Source: Halegenticoccus soli
GTDB lineage: Archaea; Halobacteriota; Halobacteria; Halobacteriales; Haloferacaceae
Assembly: GCF_002844195.1 (NCBI RefSeq)
Contig: NZ_PEND01000002.1
Span: forward strand, 558,001-622,000
Reading direction: 5' to 3'
Length of the DNA: 64,000 nt
Below, one piece after another: positions 16,860 through 27,121 of this stretch (positions are counted from its first letter, which is position 1; each line of letters begins with the position of its first letter). The translations under genes were made by a program, and so were the position numbers. The notes under the pieces are model-generated. The model ran no database searches. It worked only from the letters and a program-made list of their open reading frames with translations, and had not been told where the DNA came from.

Positions 16860-19565
16860 TCAGAGGTCGTTGATCAGCCGATTCAGCAGTAGCGTTCCGA
16901 CGGGCTGGTCCCCGTACCGTTCCGTGACTCGGAAGGTACAGATCCGGAGCGGGCCGTCGCCGACGTCCGCGCGGACGAGGGGGCTCGACCAGTTGGCCAG
17001 CCACCCCTCGACGTAGCCGACTTCGATCGACTCGTCGCCGCCGAAGCCCGTCGCGACTTCGTACGGGTAGAGCCCCTCGAACGCCCAGCCGGGTCGACGG
17101 TCGACGGAGATCCCGTCCAGCAGTTCGCTGTCGTGGTAGAACAGCGAGGCGACGAGGTTCCAGCTCTCGGTCTCCGGAAGCTCTCGGTACTCGACCGCGT
17201 CGGTCGGCTCCATGTGGCCCTCCTCGTTCGGGACGAGTACCGCCGGCTTTCCGGCCCGGACGTGCTCTTCGATCCGCTCGGAGAGCGTCGACACGACCGC
17301 GACGTCCGCGTCCGCCGGCGACGCCGCGACGGGGTACCCGAACTCGCCGAGGCGGTCGGCGAGGCGGGACGAGTCCGCGTAGACCGCCTTCGCGTCGGCT
17401 TCGACTTCGGCCTCGGCCCGAGGGACGACGGCGACCGCCTCCGCGGTCTTCGCGGACGCCGCCGGCGCGTCGAGTTCGAGTTCGACCTCCTCGATACGGG
17501 CCGCCGGCGCGTCGGGAACGTCGATCCGGAACGCGCTGTCGACCCGCGTCGCGCCGAAGCCGTCGACGTCGACCTCGCGCGACTCGGTCGCGCCGAACGC
17601 GGACAGGGTGAGCGTCCCGGACAGGGGCTCGCCGGTGTCGTTGAAGACGGCGGCGTCGACGGACAGGCTTTCGCCCGCCCAGGTCGCGCGTCGCCGGGGG
17701 TCGAGCCGCACCGCGAGCGCGCCGTTCACCGAGGCGAACTCGTCGTGGAACGATTTCTCCTCTCTGAAGTAGTCGAGGATCCCGTTGAACTCCCACTCGA
17801 TGTCGCTGAACTCGGTGAGGACGTACCCCGCGATCCCCTCTCGCGCTCGCATCTCCTCGATCACGCGCTTGATCGAGACGAACTCGCGGCCCTGCCACGT
17901 CTCGGCGAGGGCGTCGAAGTCGCCGAAGACCGCGGAGAGGTCGGTCGACTCGAACCGCTCTTCGACGCCCTCCGGGCGCTTGAGCTGCTCGTCGAGGAAG
18001 TCGTGCGAGAACCACGGCGGATCGCCGCCGTAGCGCTCCTCGATCGCGGGGACGTCGCACAGCCCCCACGTGCCGAACTCCGAGACGAGGATCGGCGCGT
18101 CCCCCGGGTCGGTTTCGGTCGCCCCGTAGTTGTCCTCCGGCGCGGCGACGATGCGGTCGAGGTCGTCGCTCCACGCATCGGCCCGGTCGGGGGCGACGAA
18201 GTAGCGGTGGTAGTCGTTGAGGTCCGTCGCGACGTGCGCCCACCCGGAGTTGTCGCAGACCAGCCGCGTCGGATCCCACCCCTTCGCCTCCTCGTACAGT
18301 TCGGCGAGGTACGCCTGCTTTTCTTCGTCCTCCCAGAGCGAGGTCTCCTCGGCGAGTCCCTGCGGGTTACCGATTCCCCACTCCTCGTTGTAGAGGCTCC
18401 AGACGACGACGCTCGGGCGGTTGTAGTCGCGCTCGATCAGGCCGCGTATCTGGTCTCTGACCGCCGCCTTCGAACGCTCGGTGCACACGGACGGGTTCGC
18501 GGGCTCCTCCCAGACGAGGATGCCGAGGCGGTCCGCCAGTTCGAGAAAGTCCGGGTGGGCGGGCTTGATGTGCTTGCGAAGGAGGTTGAATCCGAGTTCC
18601 TTCGCGGTCCGGATCTCCCGCTCGAACAGGTCATCGTCGAACGGCCGGTAGAGGGTGTCCGGGTAGTACGCCTGATCGAGCGCCCCGCGGACGTACAGCG
18701 GCTCCCCGTTCAGGTACAGCCGCCCGCCCTCGGCGTCGACGCTCCGCATCCCGAAGTAATCGCGCGCCTCGTCGACGGTCTCCCCGTCGGCTTCGAGGAC
18801 GACGCGGACGTCGTAGAGCGCCGGGGTCTCGGGCGTCCAGTAGTCCGGATCGTCGAGGTTCACCGTCGCCGTCGCGGTCCCGTCCGAGCCGGGGGTCGCC
18901 GCGTTCCGCGCGACTTCCGCGCCCTCGCGCTCGACGATCACGGCGGCGTCGACGTCCCGCGGGTCGACGCCGTCGGACGTTCGGACCGACGCCTCGATCT
19001 CGACCGCGTCGTCGGTCAGGTCGGGCGTCGCGCGGATCGACACGACGTGCGTCTCGGGTCGCGTTTCGAGCGAGACGTCCTGCCAGATCCCGCTCACGCG
19101 GGTGTACCACGGCTCGCCCTGCTTTCCGTGCGGGATCTCGGAGAGGTCCTCCGGGTCGACGACGCGGACGACGAGGACGTTCTCCCCGTCTCGCAGCGCG
19201 TCGGTCGCGTCGAACTCGAAGGGGAGGTACCCGTCGCGGTGCTCCCCGAGGCGCGTCCCGTTCAGCCAGACGGTCGCCTCGTAGTCCACCGCGCCGAACC
19301 GGAGGTAGCGACGGGCGCCCGGCGCGTCCGCCGCGTCGAACGTTCGCCGGTACCACGCGATCCCGGCGTAGTCGCGGAGCCCGTCCAGCTCCTGCCAGGC
19401 GTGCGGAACGGAGACGTCCCTCGTCTCGGAGGGCCACGACGCTCCGGGGCGGTGCCACCCGTCGGCTTCGCCCGCGCCGTCGGGGTCGACGCTGAACTCC
19501 CAGCGCCCGTTCAGGCTGCGGGGCGATCGGCGTTCGTTCCGTTCGAGTCGCTGTCTCCTACTCAT
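16860..19565 (-). CDS. Glycoside hydrolase family 2 (beta-galactosidase-like)
   Basis: This 901-residue enzyme has the GH2 layout: N-terminal jelly-roll sugar-binding domain (about 15-180, RWEFSVDPDG, VSVPHAWQ, WYRRTFDAAD, VWLNGTRLGEHRDGYLPFEFD), immunoglobulin-like domain (about 185-280) and a TIM barrel. The acid/base Glu is in LYNEEWG (Glu394) and the nucleophile in LVSEFGTWG (Glu496). The KHIKPAHPDFLELADRLGILVWEE segment is typical. No signal peptide is present, so it acts in the cytoplasm on imported oligosaccharide. Galactosidase or glucuronidase activity cannot be separated; the DgoD neighbour favours galactosides. Its start codon sits inside a 28-bp tandem repeat. Confidence 0.9.
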   Translation of the reverse strand: MSRRQRLERNERRSPRSLNGRWEFSVDPDGAGEADGWHRPGASWPSETRDVSVPHAWQELDGLRDYAGIAWYRRTFDAADAPGARRYLRFGAVDYEATVWLNGTRLGEHRDGYLPFEFDATDALRDGENVLVVRVVDPEDLSEIPHGKQGEPWYTRVSGIWQDVSLETRPETHVVSIRATPDLTDDAVEIEASVRTSDGVDPRDVDAAVIVEREGAEVARNAATPGSDGTATATVNLDDPDYWTPETPALYDVRVVLEADGETVDEARDYFGMRSVDAEGGRLYLNGEPLYVRGALDQAYYPDTLYRPFDDDLFEREIRTAKELGFNLLRKHIKPAHPDFLELADRLGILVWEEPANPSVCTERSKAAVRDQIRGLIERDYNRPSVVVWSLYNEEWGIGNPQGLAEETSLWEDEEKQAYLAELYEEAKGWDPTRLVCDNSGWAHVATDLNDYHRYFVAPDRADAWSDDLDRIVAAPEDNYGATETDPGDAPILVSEFGTWGLCDVPAIEERYGGDPPWFSHDFLDEQLKRPEGVEERFESTDLSAVFGDFDALAETWQGREFVSIKRVIEEMRAREGIAGYVLTEFSDIEWEFNGILDYFREEKSFHDEFASVNGALAVRLDPRRRATWAGESLSVDAAVFNDTGEPLSGTLTLSAFGATESREVDVDGFGATRVDSAFRIDVPDAPAARIEEVELELDAPAASAKTAEAVAVVPRAEAEVEADAKAVYADSSRLADRLGEFGYPVAASPADADVAVVSTLSERIEEHVRAGKPAVLVPNEEGHMEPTDAVEYRELPETESWNLVASLFYHDSELLDGISVDRRPGWAFEGLYPYEVATGFGGDESIEVGYVEGWLANWSSPLVRADVGDGPLRICTFRVTERYGDQPVGTLLLNRLINDL

Positions 19566-19638
19566 GTTCGGGTCGTACTGTCCTTCCGGTCATGTTCGGT
19601 TCGCACTGTCCTTCCGCTCGTGTTCGGTTCGTACCGTC
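19555..19638. repeat. Three tandem 28-bp units at the GH2 start
   Basis: Three adjacent 28-base units (19555-19582, 19583-19610, 19611-19638) differ from each other at only a few positions. On the minus strand each unit contains GACNGTNCGANCCGAACANGA, so the ATGA that starts the GH2 gene occurs twice. The repeat spans the end of the upstream membrane-protein gene and the GH2 initiation region. Confidence 0.8.
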
Positions 19639-20354
19639 GGTCTTTCGTGCACGTTGGTGGATCGTGATCGTCTCGTCGTTCGGCGAGGCTGTGCGGTCGA
19701 CTGCTCCTCGTCCGCCGAAGCGGGCGAGGAGAACAGTTCGACGTGGAGTGAGAACGCCAGCGCGGGGAAGCAGGCGACGAACGCGACCGTCAGAACTGCG
19801 GTTCCGACGAGCAGACAGAGGGTGAAGAGGCCGGTCGTCAGCGTGAGCGTCGGGTGCGCCGCCGTCCACGTCCACCCCGTCCGGAGCGCGGCGGTCGGGG
19901 ACTCGCCGCGGCTGAGCGAGACGAACGCGGGGATCAACACGAGTACCGCGTACACCGCCGCGTAGGCCGCGGCGACCGCGAGAACCCCGACGAGCGTCCC
20001 GCCTGTCGCCGCGAATTCGAGCGCGTAGACGAGACTGATCGCGCCGAGCAGGGCCGGCAGCGCACTCAGCGCCGCCGCGTGGACGCCCCCCCGCCGGACC
20101 GCGGTCGCGACCGCCCGCCGATCGATCCGCCCCGTCTCGCGCAGCGAGTCGATCGCGGCGTACGCGCCGAGCGTCGCCGGACCGATCGTGACGAGCGGCG
20201 CGGACGCGACGGACCACGCGAGGCTCAGCCCGACGAGCGGGAGGGCGTTCCCGTAGACGAAGCCGGCCGCGCGCTCGACGGCCCCGCGGAGCGTCTCGGC
20301 GTCCGAGTCCGTGTTCGAACTCATTCGGTCGTCCGAGTCGGCTCTCGAACTCAT
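19590..20354 (-). CDS. YesL-like (DUF624-type) membrane protein
   Basis: This 254-residue membrane protein has about five to six hydrophobic segments (from residue 35: PLVGLSLAWSVASAPLVTIGPATLGAYAAI; later VHAAALSALPALLGAISLVYA, LVGVLAVAAAYAAVYAVLVLIPAF, LTTGLFTLCLLVGTAVLTVAFV). Such proteins are often encoded beside carbohydrate ABC permeases in bacteria as YesL; the exact role is unknown. The start ATG at 20354 overlaps the permease stop as ATGA. The last residues, after the final membrane segment, are basic and Thr-rich and partly encoded by the 28-bp repeats, so they are probably a recent add-on. Confidence 0.75.
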   Translation of the reverse strand: MSSRADSDDRMSSNTDSDAETLRGAVERAAGFVYGNALPLVGLSLAWSVASAPLVTIGPATLGAYAAIDSLRETGRIDRRAVATAVRRGGVHAAALSALPALLGAISLVYALEFAATGGTLVGVLAVAAAYAAVYAVLVLIPAFVSLSRGESPTAALRTGWTWTAAHPTLTLTTGLFTLCLLVGTAVLTVAFVACFPALAFSLHVELFSSPASADEEQSTAQPRRTTRRSRSTNVHERPTVRTEHERKDSANRT

Positions 20355-21217
20355 CCCGTCGTCCCCTGGATTCTGACCGCGCTGATCAGGTAGTCCTGCA
20401 GGAGGAGGAACACCACGAACAGCGGGAGCGACGCGAGCATCGTCGCGGCCATCATCAGCCCCGGCTGGAACACCTGGCTGCTCGACAGCGTGACCAGCCC
20501 GATGGGGAGCGTGTAGGACGCCTCCGACTGGAGGACGATCAGCGGCCACAGGAACTGGTTCCAGCTCGTCACGAACGTGAACAGCGCCAGCGCCGTCAGC
20601 GGCGACTTCATCAGCGGGAGCATCAGGCGGGAGTAGATCTGGAACGTCGAGAACCCGTCGAGCCGCGCGGCCTCCTCGATCTCGTCCGGGAAGTCCCTGA
20701 AGAACTGGACGAGGAGGAACACGCCGAGCGGTCCCGCCGTGAGCGGGAGGATGACGCCCGCGAAGCTGCTGACCAGCCCCAGATCCGCGACGAGCGTGTA
20801 GAGCGGGACGATGTTCACGTACGCCGGCACCATGAAGCTCGCGATGATGACGCTGAGCACGATCCGCTGTCCGGGCCAGTCGAGCCGCGTGAGCGAGAAG
20901 GCGATCAGCGAGTCGATGACGAGCACCAGGACCGTCGTCGCGCCCGCGATGGCGAACGTGTTCAGCATCCACCTGGCGAGCATCGACTCGGAGAGGACGA
21001 ACGCGTACCAGTCGAAGGTGACCTCCGAGGGGATCCAGTGGGGGACCTTCGAGAACATTTCGTCTCTGGGTTTGACCGACAGAGAGAGCATCCACAGGTA
21101 CGGCAGCAGGAACAGGAACGCCACGCCGTACAGGCCGACGTACAACCCGGCGGTCCGCAGCGATTCGACGTCGAGGAAGCGCCTCCCCTCCCGGCCGACG
21201 CCGGTTTCGTCACTCAT
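20351..21217 (-). CDS. Carbohydrate ABC permease, MalG-type (system 1)
   Basis: This 288-residue inner-membrane permease has six predicted helices and the EAA loop EEIEEAARLDGFSTFQIYSRLMLPLMKSPL, the hallmark of the MalG family. N-terminal MDSLS-like topology (LFLLPYLWMLSLSVKP) also fits. It overlaps the next permease gene by 8 bases and the YesL-like gene by 4. With the binding protein at 22142-23458 and probably the ATPase at 24745 it makes one sugar importer. Confidence 0.92.
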   Translation of the reverse strand: MSDETGVGREGRRFLDVESLRTAGLYVGLYGVAFLFLLPYLWMLSLSVKPRDEMFSKVPHWIPSEVTFDWYAFVLSESMLARWMLNTFAIAGATTVLVLVIDSLIAFSLTRLDWPGQRIVLSVIIASFMVPAYVNIVPLYTLVADLGLVSSFAGVILPLTAGPLGVFLLVQFFRDFPDEIEEAARLDGFSTFQIYSRLMLPLMKSPLTALALFTFVTSWNQFLWPLIVLQSEASYTLPIGLVTLSSSQVFQPGLMMAATMLASLPLFVVFLLLQDYLISAVRIQGTTG

Positions 21218-22139
21218 CGGGACCCCCCGCGAGCCGGTAGTTGACGAGCGACACTCCGACGAGGACGACGAACAGGAAGTAGCCGACCGCCGCCGCGTAG
21301 CCGAACTCGTGCTGGTTGAACGCCGCCTTGTAGAGGTACATGACGACCGTCTCCGTGGTGTTTCCCGGGCCGCCGCCGGTCATGATGAACGGCTGCCCGA
21401 AGATCTGGAACGAGGCGATGAACTGCACAACGGTGACGAAGAGCAGCGCCGGTTTCATCTGCGGGAGCGTGATGTCCTTGAACGCGTTCCAGCTGCTCGC
21501 GCCGTCGAGTCGCGCGGCCTCGTACAGCCGCTCCGGCACGCCCTGGCGCGCCGAGAGCAGGATGACGAAGTTGAACCCGAGGGTCCACCAGATCGTGGTG
21601 AGCGCGAGGGCGGGCATCGCGAAGAGGTGCGAGTTCAGCCAGTTCGGGGCGCTGCCGAGCGCGAGTTCGATGTAGTAGTTGAACACGCCGTACTGCGGGG
21701 CGTACATCTCGATCCAGATGAGCGCCACCACCGAGACGGTCAGGATGTACGGGCTGAAGAAGACCGCCCGGAGGAACTTCCGCCCCTTGATCTGCCTGTT
21801 GACGCCGAGCGCCAGCAGCAGTCCGAGGATCACGAGCGTCGGGACGGTCAGTACCACGAAGTACACCGTGTTCTTCACCGCCACCCAGAAGAGCGGATCG
21901 TTCATCATCCGGACGTAGTTGTCGAGCAGGACGAACTCGGACTCGGACGGGTAGATGGCGTTCCAGTCGAACAGGCTCATGTAGAGTCCCTTCAGCAGGG
22001 GATACAGGAGGAAGATCGAGAACACCAGCAGGTACGGGAGCGCGAACAGGATTCCCTCGATCGCCTGGCGGTCGCGCACCGCGTCGGTGTTCTCTCTGAC
22101 GCGGGAGAGCTGTCTGGAGAGGCGGTTCCCGACAGACAT
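21210..22139 (-). CDS. Carbohydrate ABC permease, MalF-type (system 1)
   Basis: This 309-residue permease has the first helix GILFALPYLLVFSIFLLYPLLKGLYMS typical of the MalF/UgpA family and the coupling loop ERLYEAARLDGASSWNAFKDITLPQMKPAL. I chose the ATG at 22139, two bases after the binding-protein stop, over starts further upstream that lie inside that gene. It forms the heterodimer with the MalG-type permease. Confidence 0.92.
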   Translation of the reverse strand: MSVGNRLSRQLSRVRENTDAVRDRQAIEGILFALPYLLVFSIFLLYPLLKGLYMSLFDWNAIYPSESEFVLLDNYVRMMNDPLFWVAVKNTVYFVVLTVPTLVILGLLLALGVNRQIKGRKFLRAVFFSPYILTVSVVALIWIEMYAPQYGVFNYYIELALGSAPNWLNSHLFAMPALALTTIWWTLGFNFVILLSARQGVPERLYEAARLDGASSWNAFKDITLPQMKPALLFVTVVQFIASFQIFGQPFIMTGGGPGNTTETVVMYLYKAAFNQHEFGYAAAVGYFLFVVLVGVSLVNYRLAGGPDE

Positions 22140-22141
22140 GC

Positions 22142-23458
22142 TCACTGGAGCGCCGAGTTGACCCCTTGCGCCGCCTTCTCGATCCCCTCCTGCGGCGAGA
22201 CGTTCTGCGAGTAGATCTCGGCGAGGTTCTTCGCGATGGGCTCCTGGTACTCGCTGACCGATTCGGTTCTGGGAACGTACGCGAGCTGGTCGTCCTGCGC
22301 CATCTCGTAGAAGGTGTTCAGCGTCTTGTCCCACACGTCCGCGTTGCGGAGCTCGTCGGACTCGAGGATGGACTTGCTCGCGGGCAGGTGGCCGGCGTCA
22401 GTTCCCCAGGTGCCGGGTTTTTGCGTGAGCCAGGTTGCCGCTTTCAGTGCGGCCTGCTGGGTTTCCCCGCCGCGCTTCGGATTGCGCGGGATCGCCAGCG
22501 TGTGGCTGTCCGCCCACGTGTACTTCTGCCCGCCGCCGGGGTAGACGAACGGCTTGAACATGCCGAACCCGAAGTCCTGGTCGGCGGCGGGGCCGTAGAA
22601 CCACGTCCCGTTCTGGAGGATGGCGAGGTCGCCCGCGTAGAACGCCTTCTCCCACCGGTTGTCGGCTATCTTCGGCTCGTCCCATCCCCACTCGCCGCTC
22701 ACGTTCGCGAGGTACTCCGCGACGCCGACGCCGGTCTCGTTGTCGAACGCCGCCTTCGTCCTGTCGTCGTTCAGCAGCTGTCCTCCGTCCTGCCGGAGGA
22801 ACATGAGGTACGTCCGGATGAGCTCGTGGGGGCCGTACGCGGTCGGTCCGAACGCCAGCTTGTCGGTCTCGCTGGCGATCGTATCGCACGCCCGTTTGAA
22901 CGCGTCCGGGGTCGAAGGCGGCGATTCGGGGTCCAACCCCGCCTCCTCGAAGATGTCCTTGTTGTAGTAGAACCCGGCCGGGTGGGTGTCGAGCGGCAGC
23001 GCGAGCCGGTCGCCGTCCAGTTCGGTCGTGCTCCAGATCGAATCGACGTACGCGGACTTCGTCTCCGAGTCGATGAGATCGCCGAGCGGCTGGAGGACGT
23101 CCTTGTACGCCTCCAGCTGGGACGTGTGGACGACCGCCAGGTCCGGCGGGTTTCCGCCCGTAAGCGCGGTATACAGTTTGTCGTAGTACTGGTCCCACGG
23201 CAGCCGCTGGCGGTTGATCTGGACGTCGTGTTCCTCGTTGAACTGGTCGACCATCTTCTCCATGGCGTCGCCGTCGCCCCCGCCGAACAGCGTCCAGTAC
23301 TCGATCTTCCCGGAGCCGCCGCCGGAACCGCCGCCACCGCCACCCCCGCCGCCGAGTCCGCCGAGGCACCCCGCGAGCCCGACCGCTCCGCCGACTCCGA
23401 TCGTTCGAATAAACCGCCGCCTCTTCACCGTGCTTTCCGCTCTGGTTCCGCGTGGCAT
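22142..23458 (-). CDS. Carbohydrate-binding lipoprotein (system 1)
   Basis: This 438-residue extracellular solute-binding protein (family 1) has a Tat signal KRRRFIRTIGVGGAVGLAGC, then a Gly/Ser-only linker and the fold-defining parts IEYWTLFGGGDGDAMEKMVDQFNEEH, PPDLAVVHTSQLEAYKDVL, HPAGFYYNKDIFEEAGLDP and AFYAGDLAILQNGTWFYG. It captures a mono- or oligosaccharide outside the cell. It is the first gene of a seven-gene sugar operon (binding protein, two permeases, YesL-like, GH2, DgoD, SDR). Confidence 0.93.
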   Translation of the reverse strand: MPRGTRAESTVKRRRFIRTIGVGGAVGLAGCLGGLGGGGGGGGGSGGGSGKIEYWTLFGGGDGDAMEKMVDQFNEEHDVQINRQRLPWDQYYDKLYTALTGGNPPDLAVVHTSQLEAYKDVLQPLGDLIDSETKSAYVDSIWSTTELDGDRLALPLDTHPAGFYYNKDIFEEAGLDPESPPSTPDAFKRACDTIASETDKLAFGPTAYGPHELIRTYLMFLRQDGGQLLNDDRTKAAFDNETGVGVAEYLANVSGEWGWDEPKIADNRWEKAFYAGDLAILQNGTWFYGPAADQDFGFGMFKPFVYPGGGQKYTWADSHTLAIPRNPKRGGETQQAALKAATWLTQKPGTWGTDAGHLPASKSILESDELRNADVWDKTLNTFYEMAQDDQLAYVPRTESVSEYQEPIAKNLAEIYSQNVSPQEGIEKAAQGVNSALQ

Positions 23459-23480
23459 ACGCTCCCAACCATATGATCGG

Positions 23481-23492
23481 GTGTATAAAAGG
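23481..23492 (-). promoter_or_regulatory. TATA promoter of sugar importer operon 1
   Basis: On the minus strand CCTTTTATACAC lies 23-34 bases before the ATG of the binding-protein gene, a good haloarchaeal TATA box spaced for a leaderless or nearly leaderless transcript. Confidence 0.6.
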
Positions 23493-23556
23493 ATTTCTCA
23501 TGATCGACCAGGGACGTGATCGTTCGTTACGGATCACGGATCCGGTCGTCGACGCG

Positions 23557-24591
23557 TCAGCCGTCGATGACCGGGCCGGCGCGCTCTGAACTCGGCGAGC
23601 GCCCCTCGACCGTCGGCCACCCCTCTTCCCACGACAGCGGGTCGATCATCAGGCACCGCCGCGGGACAGAGTCGATCCACTCGTCGCCGCGCTCGTAGGC
23701 GTGGTAGACGAGCCACTCCGTCCCCGCGTCGTCGACGACCAGCGAGTTGTGTCCGGGGCCGACGAACTCGTCGTTCTCCTCCAGGACGAGTTCCCCGCCG
23801 AAGTCGCGCAGGTCCCTCCCCTGCCCGTTCAAGTACGGCCCGTCGAACGACTCGGCCCGACCGACCTCGACCCGGTAGGTGCTCAGCGGCCCCTCGCAGC
23901 ACGTTCCCGCGGAGCCGAAGAAGTAGTAGTACCCGCCGCGCTCGTGGATGCAGGTCGCCTCGAACCGATCCCCCGCGATCCGGAACGGGTCGCCGACCGC
24001 CTCCGCGCCGTCGGGGGAGAGTTCCGCCCCGTACACGCCGTGGAAGCTCCCCCAGAAGAGGAACGGCGTCCCCTCGTGGACGTAGAAGTACGGATCGATC
24101 GAGTTCTCCACGCCGATCTCGTCGCTCGTGAACAGCTTCCCGCGGTCGCGGAACGGGCCCGCCGGGCGGTCGGCGGTCGCGAGGCCGATCCCGGGGTTCT
24201 CGTCCCCCCACGTCGAGATCGAGTAGTAGAGGAGGTACCGTCCGCCGCGACGGACGACGCACGGCGCCCAGATCGCGCCGTCCTCCTTCCACGAGGGGCG
24301 GGAGTCGAAGGCCTCGCCGACGTACTCCCAGTCGACGAGATTCTCGGACCGGACGACCGGGACCAGCCGCGGTCCCTCGCCGTCCCGCCAGTCGTCCTCG
24401 GTTCCGTAGGCGTAGAACGTCCCGTCCGACGCCCGGATCGCGGTCGGATCCGCGAGGATCGGCTCGAAGACGGGGTTTCGGTACGTCGGTCCGCCGCTCT
24501 CGGCGACGTCGAGGCAGCCCGCGACCGCCCCCGCGGTCGCGTTCGCCACGGCGGCGAGGCCGGCTCTCCGGACGAATGATCTCCGTCGCAT
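23557..24591 (-). CDS. Secreted GH43-type glycosidase lipoprotein
   Basis: This 344-residue protein has a Tat-like signal (MRRRSFVRRAGLAAVANATAGAVAGC, lipid Cys26) and a five-bladed propeller of GH43 type. The general base Asp is in ILADPTAIRASDGTFYAYGT, the pKa-modulating Asp in NSIDPYFYVHEGTPFLFWGS and the acid Glu probably in RFEATCIHERGGYYYFFGS. Members act on arabinans, xylans or galactans outside the cell. It is separated from the importer operon by about 100 bases and divergent from an ABC ATPase gene. The substrate is inferred only from the neighbourhood. Confidence 0.85.
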   Translation of the reverse strand: MRRRSFVRRAGLAAVANATAGAVAGCLDVAESGGPTYRNPVFEPILADPTAIRASDGTFYAYGTEDDWRDGEGPRLVPVVRSENLVDWEYVGEAFDSRPSWKEDGAIWAPCVVRRGGRYLLYYSISTWGDENPGIGLATADRPAGPFRDRGKLFTSDEIGVENSIDPYFYVHEGTPFLFWGSFHGVYGAELSPDGAEAVGDPFRIAGDRFEATCIHERGGYYYFFGSAGTCCEGPLSTYRVEVGRAESFDGPYLNGQGRDLRDFGGELVLEENDEFVGPGHNSLVVDDAGTEWLVYHAYERGDEWIDSVPRRCLMIDPLSWEEGWPTVEGRSPSSERAGPVIDG

Positions 24592-24701
24592 GGGCGTGAG
24601 TTCGCCGCGTTGGAAATAACTGTTGGGCCGACCGGCGTCGTCGCGGGGCCGCCTTCGTCCGGGGCGCGTCGGGTCGCGGGCGGCGGCGACCGTGGGAAAA
24701 C

Positions 24702-24709
24702 TATATAAT
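24702..24709 (+). promoter_or_regulatory. TATA promoter of ABC ATPase 1
   Basis: TATATAAT lies 36-43 bases upstream of the ATG at 24745. It predicts a short 5' leader of about ten bases. Confidence 0.6.
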
Positions 24710-24744
24710 TAGTAACCAAGAAATCTCCGGGCAGACGACTAGCC

Positions 24745-25878
24745 ATGAGTGGCGTGAGCTTCACGGACGTACGGAAGACGTACAGTGACGGGACCATCGT
24801 CGCCGTCGACGACTTCAATCTGGAGATCGCGGACGGGGAGTTCGTCTCCATCGTCGGGCCGTCGGGGTCCGGCAAGTCGACGCTCCTGCGGATGGTCGCC
24901 GGTCTGGAGGGGATAAGCGGCGGGGAGATCCGGATCGGCGACCGCGTCGTGAACGACGTCGCGCCGCAGAACCGCGGCGTGGCGATGGTGTTCCAGAACT
25001 ACGCGCTGTACCCGCACATGTCGGTGCGGAAGAACATGTCCTACGGGCTGAAGCTGACGACGGATCTCCCGAAGTCGGAGATCGACAGCCGGGTCGAGGA
25101 GGCCGCGCGGATGATGGGCATCGAGGGGATGCTGGAGAAGCGGCCGGGGAACCTCTCGGGAGGGCAGCAACAGCGCGTCGCCACGGGCCGAGCGATCGTC
25201 CGCGAGCCGGAGGTGTTCCTGATGGACGAACCCCTCTCCAATCTCGACGCGAAGCTGCGGCTCCACATGCGGACCGAGCTCCAGCGCATCCAGGAGGAGC
25301 TGGACACGACGACGATCTACGTCACCCACGACCAGGAGGAGGCGATGACGATGAGCGATCGGGTGGTCGTCCTGGCCGACGGACAGCTCCAGCAGGTCGC
25401 CCCGCCCGAGGAGGTGTACGACAACCCGGCCAACCGCTTCGTCGCGGAGTTCATCGGCAGCCCGACGATGAACTTCTTCGACGGGGTGCTGGGCGGCGGG
25501 ACGCTCGTCGGCGAGGGGTTCCGGTACGAACTGCCCCCGGACCGCGTCGACCGCGTCGAGGAGCGCCGGACCGGCGACCACCTCGTCCTGGGCGTCCGAC
25601 CCGAGCGGATCAGGCTCGCGGAACCGGACGACCGCGACAGCATCCCCGCCGTCGTGGACGTGGTCGAGCCGATCGGCAGCGACAACTACGTCTACCTGCT
25701 CATCGACGACGTGGAGTGTACGATCCGCGTTCCGTCCGACGTGAGGCCGACCGAGGGCGACCGCGTCCGGATCGCGTTCGACGACTCCGACGTCCACGTG
25801 TTCGACGGCGAGACGGAGGAGAACCTCCTCGTCTCCGCCGAACATCGGATACGGGAACCCTCGAAAGCGGCGCAGTGA
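24745..25878 (+). CDS. Carbohydrate importer ATPase, MalK/UgpC type (1)
   Basis: This 377-residue ATPase has Walker [11 protein letters not shown]-loop [18 protein letters not shown], signature [16 protein letters not shown], Walker [18 protein letters not shown]-loop [12 protein letters not shown] and a C-terminal TOBE/MalK regulatory domain (about 240-370, [15 protein letters not shown]). It is divergent from GH43 and lies beside importer 1, which has no ATPase of its own in its operon, so it probably serves that system. It is convergent with ATPase 2. Confidence 0.93.
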   Translation: MSGVSFTDVRKTYSDGTIVAVDDFNLEIADGEFVSIVGPSGSGKSTLLRMVAGLEGISGGEIRIGDRVVNDVAPQNRGVAMVFQNYALYPHMSVRKNMSYGLKLTTDLPKSEIDSRVEEAARMMGIEGMLEKRPGNLSGGQQQRVATGRAIVREPEVFLMDEPLSNLDAKLRLHMRTELQRIQEELDTTTIYVTHDQEEAMTMSDRVVVLADGQLQQVAPPEEVYDNPANRFVAEFIGSPTMNFFDGVLGGGTLVGEGFRYELPPDRVDRVEERRTGDHLVLGVRPERIRLAEPDDRDSIPAVVDVVEPIGSDNYVYLLIDDVECTIRVPSDVRPTEGDRVRIAFDDSDVHVFDGETEENLLVSAEHRIREPSKAAQ

Positions 25879-25940
25879 TCCGGACGACGGCGCGGTGAGC
25901 GGGCACGCGTGGCGGCGTCGGTGCGCCCCGCCCCGTCCGC

Positions 25941-27089
<1,149 letters not shown>

Positions 27090-27121
27090 TATCGGTCACT
27101 CCGTGTCCGTCTCATCGTCTG

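Noticed and set aside
23403-23412. GTTCGAATAA resembling a tRNA T-loop
   Set aside because: It lies inside the signal-peptide region of a binding-protein gene and no cloverleaf can be drawn around it.
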